From: an uncultured Christensenella sp.
Lineage (GTDB): Bacteria; Bacillota; Clostridia; Christensenellales; Borkfalkiaceae
Direction: 5' to 3'
Assembly: GCA_910578565.1 (NCBI GenBank)
Contig: CAJTQF010000003.1
Coordinates: 161,456-225,455 of the forward strand
Length of the DNA stretch: 64,000 nt
In this document: positions 60,115 through 64,000 of the stretch, piece after piece
Numbering within the stretch: the stretch's first letter is position 1
Layout of the letters: each line of letters begins with the position of its first letter
The notes under the pieces: model-generated
Seen by the model: only the letters and a program-made list of their open reading frames with translations
The model's database searches: none
Told to the model about the DNA's origin: nothing
Program-made: the position numbers and the translations under genes

Positions 60115-60882
60115 ATGAAAACAAATGTTGCAATTTTTGAGCGCAATGAAAATTATTTTAAAGAATTAAATGATTATTTTTACAACTCTGATAATTTTAA
60201 CGTGTGCGCGGCAGCGCTGTCGGGTGACGCTGCATTAGAAGCGCTAAAAACAGCTAAGCCCGATGTTGCTATTATCGACCCTATGCTTAAAGGCATTGAC
60301 GGGATAAAACTTCTTGATCACATAAAATCTACATATCCAGACTGCGTTTCAGTCGTCATTTCCGAATTCGATAATGATAAAATTGTAAACCTTGCCATAA
60401 GTCACGGTGCAGTTTACTTTTTTATCAAGCCGGTAACGCCGCAAAACGTGGCTGAAAGAATAAGCGATATTCTTGAACACCGTACAAACGAGCGGAAATT
60501 TACAAACGAAGTAAGGGACAAGCGCAAAATGAATTCTCTTGACGAGAAAATAAGCAGCATATTTATCACCATAGGAATTCCGCCCCACATAAAGGGATAT
60601 CAGTACTTGCGTGAAGGAATAAAAATGGCGGTGGCAGACCCTACTATTATCAACAAGGTCACCAAAGAACTTTATCCTAAAATCGGTAAAAAGTTTGAAA
60701 CTTCTGCAAGCAAAGTAGAGCGTGCTATTCGTCACGCAATCGAAGTTGCCTGGAACCGCGGCAGAACCGAAGCAATTTCTTCGATATTCGGCGCAAAAGT
60801 TTACATAGGCAACGAACGTCCTACCAACAGCGAGTTTATCGCTCTTGTTGCGGACAAGCTCCTTTTGGAGTACTTAAACTAA
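60115..60882 (+). CDS. spo0A: Sporulation master regulator Spo0A with altered acidic pocket
   Basis: 255 residues. Receiver domain (1-~125) with phospho-acceptor D55 (DVAIIDPMLKGIDG), S83 and K105 (FFIKPV); the acidic pair found as DD in Bacillus reads E9-R10 (IFERNEN). The C-terminal Spo0A domain is well conserved (IGIPPHIKGYQYLREGIKMA; ASKVERAIRHAIEVAWNRG; YIGNERPTNSEFIALVADKL). Indicates sporulation ancestry or capacity. Stands alone, without the common spoIVB neighbour. AGAGG site upstream; terminator after it. Confidence 0.95.
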   Translation: MKTNVAIFERNENYFKELNDYFYNSDNFNVCAAALSGDAALEALKTAKPDVAIIDPMLKGIDGIKLLDHIKSTYPDCVSVVISEFDNDKIVNLAISHGAVYFFIKPVTPQNVAERISDILEHRTNERKFTNEVRDKRKMNSLDEKISSIFITIGIPPHIKGYQYLREGIKMAVADPTIINKVTKELYPKIGKKFETSASKVERAIRHAIEVAWNRGRTEAISSIFGAKVYIGNERPTNSEFIALVADKLLLEYLN

Positions 60883-60908
60883 TTTCGCCCAAATCATTCT
60901 TCTTCATG

Positions 60909-60950
60909 TAAGGACCTTTCGGCTTGTCTGAAAGGCCCTTACTTTTTTTG
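60909..60950 (+). terminator. Terminator of spo0A
   Basis: GTAAGGaCCTTTC / GAAAGGcCCTTAC (one mismatch) then TTTTTTT. Confidence 0.9.
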
Positions 60951-60994
60951 TGATTTTCTTTGTGTCACCCTGTCCGAGAGAAATTTCGGTTTGA

Positions 60995-61038
60995 GCACCT
61001 TAATCTAAAAAAAATTGATATGGCGCAAAGCGAAGTCG
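60995..61038. repeat. Intergenic repeat, copy 2 (GCACCTTAAT...GGCGCAAAGCG)
   Basis: Counterpart of 21206-21250. The gene-free stretch 60883-61583 contains this, two small hairpins near 61137-61175 (CCACAA...TTGTGG; TGTGG...CCACA), the RNA element and repeat copies. Confidence 0.75.
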
Positions 61039-61197
61039 GAGGGTTTCTTTGGGAATAGAAGGGAATGGGAAATTCTACGGCTTTGCTACGCTCTGCTCGT
61101 AATTACAACAAAAAACGCCCGCAATACTGGCAAAACCACAAGATATTGTGGACCGGAATGTGGAAAACCACAATTTTAAAAATTTTGTCAAAAAGTC

Positions 61198-61226
61198 TTG
61201 AAAAATTTAAAACCCTGTGCTATACT
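61198..61226 (+). promoter_or_regulatory. Promoter of the structured RNA
   Basis: TTGAAA, 17-nt spacer, TATACT; transcription would start near 61233. Confidence 0.75.
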
Positions 61227-61232
61227 TGCTAT

Positions 61233-61453
61233 ACCACATTTAATCAACTTTAATCTTAGGGGGTCCTTTTCAGAACTTAATAAATCTATCCCGATACACT
61301 AAAGGTGTATGCATTTAGTATCTCTTGATAACTGAATTTCGGGATAGTTCGTTTTAATGCAAAATTGACTCTTGATTTTGGTTGATTAGGTGTGGTAACC
61401 GTAAGAGATACTACATAGCAGAGTGTGTCTCTTTCGGGAGCCACACTTTTTTT
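61233..61453 (+). ncRNA. Candidate structured RNA (riboswitch-like leader or standalone ncRNA)
   Basis: About 220 nt with its own promoter. A 15-bp outer helix (61234-61248 with 61381-61395, two G-U pairs) encloses a compact three-way junction: P1 CTATCCCGA / TCGGGATAG (61286-61294, 61339-61347), P2 ATACAC / GTGTAT, P3 ATTTAGTATC / GATAACTGAAT (one bulge), plus a hairpin CAAAAT / ATTTTG. Then two exclusive helices: CCGTAAGAGA / TCTCTTTCGG (61399-61408, 61428-61437) or the terminator GTGTGTCTC / GAGCCACAC with seven Ts (61423-61453). No coding frame fits. Function unknown. Confidence 0.65.
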
Positions 61454-61524
61454 ATTGCCTTTTTGTTTTTGCTTTGGCAAGGCAACGTTTGCGCTATATA
61501 TCATTCCGAGCGAATGTAGCGTCA

Positions 61525-61547
61525 TTCTGAGCGTAGTCGAAGAATCT
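61525..61547. repeat. Dispersed intergenic motif TTCTGAGCG...GAAGAATCT, copy 2
   Basis: 22 of 23 bp identical to 21536-21558, with a degenerate neighbour at 61501-61521 (TCATTCCGAGCGAATGTAGC). Ends 36 nt before the second surface-protein ATG. Confidence 0.75.
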
Positions 61548-61583
61548 CGGCAAATACAAAAAAAGGCAGGGGAGTAATACTAA

Positions 61584-64000
61584 ATGCAAAAATTTAAAAC
61601 ACGTAATTTTTTAACGGCAATACTGGCTTTGTTATGCGCGGTAACGGTCGCTCTCGGTATAACTTTTGCTTTGCCTAATAATGAAAAGGTGATGGATGTT
61701 GATGCTGCAACAACGATAAATGTTGACGTAAGATTTGATGCGGCTAAATATTGGAGTTCATTAAATAGTAATCCTAATAGAAATAGTGTTGCGTATTCTG
61801 CAATGTCAAACACTAAGTATAATTGTATTACGTCATTTACAGCAACCGGAGGTGTTGGTACAGGTTCTGTGAGTACAGTAATAGATCCGTCAATTAGTGA
61901 TTATCAACCGATAAATGTAATAGCAGTCCCACTAATACTAAGTGTGGAAGTTCCTGCACATACGGTATATAAAATATCATACAGTATTCGTGGCGAATTA
62001 CCTGATAATACTAGTTTAAGTGTTATAAGTGATGATTGGAAACCGTATTCAGGTAATATAGATGATATTATAATAAATGGTTACTGCTATCAAACAGATG
62101 ATCCGAGTAATGTGAGTGGTTTTGGTGTACAGAGAAGAGTACCCACCACTTATAACAATTATAGCATGTTGCTTTATAATGCGTGTGATACAGTTGCTGT
62201 AATGGAGTTATATACTATTCATATTGAGACTTTACATTTGGGTAGTGATGGGTATCATAATGCTGGTAATAATACTATTTCGTTTAGTATTGGTTGTTCG
62301 GCGACATTAGAGACAGTGTTGGGCGCACCTACTGCATTAGGTGGAAATAATATTGATTTCGACGGGACAATTAAATCTTTTAATATAGATTATAATACTG
62401 TTGTTAACGGTTTTGGTACAGGTAAAATATTTAATTTTGTTTATAATTCGTTTGCTACCGATGTATACGGAAGCAATATGATAACTTGTAGTGATGCTGG
62501 TTATCATTTGAATATAGCGGCTGAAGCATTTGATTTTGATGGTAAAACAATAAGCGCAAGTTCATACGATTTAAACGATATAAAATCTGGTAATTTTAAA
62601 GCAACCGAAGCAGGAACTTATAAAATAAAATTCAACTTAACTTCGGCTGCGATAGCCGCAGGCATAACCTGGTCGGACGGCAGTACTAGTGAAAAAACAC
62701 TGACGTTTACGATAAACCGGGAATCGGTAACAATCCCCACGGTATTGAATGCTACGCAGACGTATAAAGGTGGAGAATACGAGTTTAGCGTAAGCAATTA
62801 CGACAGTGCAAAGATGTCGGTGAACACGTCGGGACAGACGTCCAGTGTGGCAGGCACAACAGTGACGTGGGACAGCGTGAACGAAAAGTTCAAGGCAACA
62901 GATGCCGCTGTATATACAGTAAAGTTCAAATTAACAAGCCCCAACTATATGTGGTCGGACAATACGTCAACGGACCAGAGCAAGACAATAACGATAAACA
63001 AGAAAGAGCTTACTATAAACACAACAAACAGCACGACGTCGGCAAGCAATCCCACGTTTGACTTTGGCTCTGCGGGCAATATGACAGTCAACGCAAGCGC
63101 GAGCGGGATCAGTAATCCTGATTTTGTGTTGAACATGTACTATATCAAGGATGGCGATACGTCGAACCCGTTGACGGCAGGGATAGACGCAACGACAAAT
63201 ACGTTGGACGTATCGCAGATATCGAGCTCGGGCAGTTATACGCTGTGCGTGGAATTGACGGGCGCAACATCGAACAAGAACTACAGCATCGCGAACGGGA
63301 AGTACGAGTACGCGTTCACGATCGGCTCGGGTTCGATAGATTTCAGCGTAATCAACTGGCAGTACCGCGAAGGAACGGGCAACGCGTCAGACCTGTTTGT
63401 GGGCGGGGTACAGGAAGTATTAAGGTATAAGCTGGATTCGGGCAGTGCGGTTAAGTATTATATACTGGCAGATATCGCCGCAGGCGGGTATCTGAGTATA
63501 GACGCAAATTATAACAGCAACGGCTACACAAACGGGTTCATGACGACGAACGCAAGCGGTGCTACGGTGCAGTACGCAGACGGCGTGGGCAAGTACAAGA
63601 CTCGCATCGCGTTAAAGACGGACGCAGACCACAAGTTCAAGAGCGGCGGTAGCAACAACGGCAGTTTCGGCGGCGACGACCTGAGCGGCTGGTACGAGAT
63701 AGAATGGGAAATCAGCAAAGGCAAGATAGACCAGGACTATCTGGATAACCTGAACAAGAACCTGCAGTACAAAGTAGCAGGCGGCAGCTGGCAGACATAC
63801 GACCCGGAAAATCCGCCCAGCTACGGTAACGGCGCGGTGGAGATACGGTTGAACCCCGCGAAGTATCCGGCCGGCGTGAGCGGCGCAAATATAACAATAA
63901 ACAACAAGAACACAAACATCGGCACGTACACGGCGCAGGTGACATTGACGACAGACACGACGAACTACGAGCCGGTGGGCACGCAGACGTTCCAGTGGCG
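61584..64000 (+). CDS. Second giant surface protein, N-terminal part (runs off the window)
   Basis: Open from ATG 61584 (AGGGGAG upstream) to the window end, 805 codons without a stop. Its signal peptide (FLTAILALLCAVTVALGITF) is nearly that of the protein at 21580. Residues ~45-260 are a unique A+T-rich, Ser/Asn-rich domain; from ~370 on come G+C-rich modules (SVTIPTVLNATQTYKGGEYE; NYMWSDNTSTDQSKTITINK) and two modules homologous to those of the paralogue: the KYKTRIALKT ... EIEWEISKGKID unit and the YDPENPPSYGNG unit. It probably ends in the same membrane helix and cytoplasmic tail, outside this window. Confidence 0.88.
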   Translation, partial: MQKFKTRNFLTAILALLCAVTVALGITFALPNNEKVMDVDAATTINVDVRFDAAKYWSSLNSNPNRNSVAYSAMSNTKYNCITSFTATGGVGTGSVSTVIDPSISDYQPINVIAVPLILSVEVPAHTVYKISYSIRGELPDNTSLSVISDDWKPYSGNIDDIIINGYCYQTDDPSNVSGFGVQRRVPTTYNNYSMLLYNACDTVAVMELYTIHIETLHLGSDGYHNAGNNTISFSIGCSATLETVLGAPTALGGNNIDFDGTIKSFNIDYNTVVNGFGTGKIFNFVYNSFATDVYGSNMITCSDAGYHLNIAAEAFDFDGKTISASSYDLNDIKSGNFKATEAGTYKIKFNLTSAAIAAGITWSDGSTSEKTLTFTINRESVTIPTVLNATQTYKGGEYEFSVSNYDSAKMSVNTSGQTSSVAGTTVTWDSVNEKFKATDAAVYTVKFKLTSPNYMWSDNTSTDQSKTITINKKELTINTTNSTTSASNPTFDFGSAGNMTVNASASGISNPDFVLNMYYIKDGDTSNPLTAGIDATTNTLDVSQISSSGSYTLCVELTGATSNKNYSIANGKYEYAFTIGSGSIDFSVINWQYREGTGNASDLFVGGVQEVLRYKLDSGSAVKYYILADIAAGGYLSIDANYNSNGYTNGFMTTNASGATVQYADGVGKYKTRIALKTDADHKFKSGGSNNGSFGGDDLSGWYEIEWEISKGKIDQDYLDNLNKNLQYKVAGGSWQTYDPENPPSYGNGAVEIRLNPAKYPAGVSGANITINNKNTNIGTYTAQVTLTTDTTNYEPVGTQTFQW

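Noticed and set aside
61370-61453. T-box riboswitch upstream of the second surface-protein gene
   Set aside because: The AGGUGUGGUAACCG stretch and terminator recall a T-box, but the 14-nt core is only partly matched, stem I is replaced by a three-way junction, and no tRNA-synthetase or amino-acid gene follows.

Overview
The window reads as a chromosomal contig of an anaerobic, low-to-moderate G+C Bacillota (class Clostridia), probably a gut-type, uncultured lineage. Supporting signs are a Spo0A orthologue, an L27 with a Firmicutes-type cleavable N-terminus, an NfnAB-type electron-bifurcating pair, AdhE, intracellular pectin-oligosaccharide enzymes, and housekeeping operons in Firmicutes order (rplU-rpmA, ruvX-DUF1292, rpsB-tsf, murB-PHP-whiA-dnaE-pfkA). 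This placement is inference from gene content; no 16S gene is present.

Layout. 1-5.8 kb: end of a sugar ABC-importer locus (MsmX/UgpC-type ATPase, two unknown membrane proteins), a GH28 polygalacturonase-like enzyme, a GH105 unsaturated-galacturonyl hydrolase and an AraC regulator, i.e. a pectin/rhamnogalacturonan oligosaccharide unit. 5.9-10.2 kb: AT-rich accessory island with two secreted InlB-type repeat proteins (one a lipoprotein with an HEFTH metal-protease-like motif) and a decayed relic of a third. 10.3-18.5 kb: metallophosphoesterase, GNAT, rpmA/rplU with a promoter and leader, a 58-bp tandem repeat, a cyclophilin-like lipoprotein, a small XRE regulator/operator module, unknown proteins, ruvX and a DUF1292 gene. 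18.6-20.9 kb: rpsB (S2 with a six-copy Lys/Ala-rich tail) and tsf. 20.9-26.2 kb: a repeat- and hairpin-rich intergenic zone with a candidate small RNA, then a 1533-residue surface protein that crosses the membrane and carries a large cytoplasmic coiled-coil, Gln-rich tail. 26.4-36.4 kb: a solitary solute-binding-like protein, murB, PHP phosphoesterase, whiA, dnaE, pfkA, a PfkB-family kinase and an unknown protein. 36.5-49.4 kb: adhE and a kinase-like gene, nfnAB, several conserved unknowns, a NUDIX hydrolase, an ECF-type S component overlapping coaX behind a structured leader, homoserine dehydrogenase, an ATP-grasp ligase and tRNA-Ser(GGA). 49.6-59.9 kb: TetR-controlled ABC exporter, M29 aminopeptidase, RlmI, a heterodimeric ABC exporter and an ABC-F protein. 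60-64 kb: spo0A with an altered acidic pocket, a 700-bp intergenic zone holding a well-folded candidate RNA with its own promoter and terminator, and the start of a second giant surface protein, paralogous to the first, open to the window end.

Most striking: (i) the structured RNA at 61233-61453 upstream of a giant surface-protein gene; (ii) two giant surface proteins sharing signal peptide, extracellular modules and upstream repeats, each with an abrupt internal base-composition change; (iii) recurrent promoters whose -10 box ends 5-8 nt before a start codon lacking a Shine-Dalgarno, suggesting common leaderless transcripts; (iv) an rplU-rpmA pair lacking the usual prp gene although L27 keeps its cleavable prepeptide; (v) a hairpin leader in front of an ECF-S/coaX pair.
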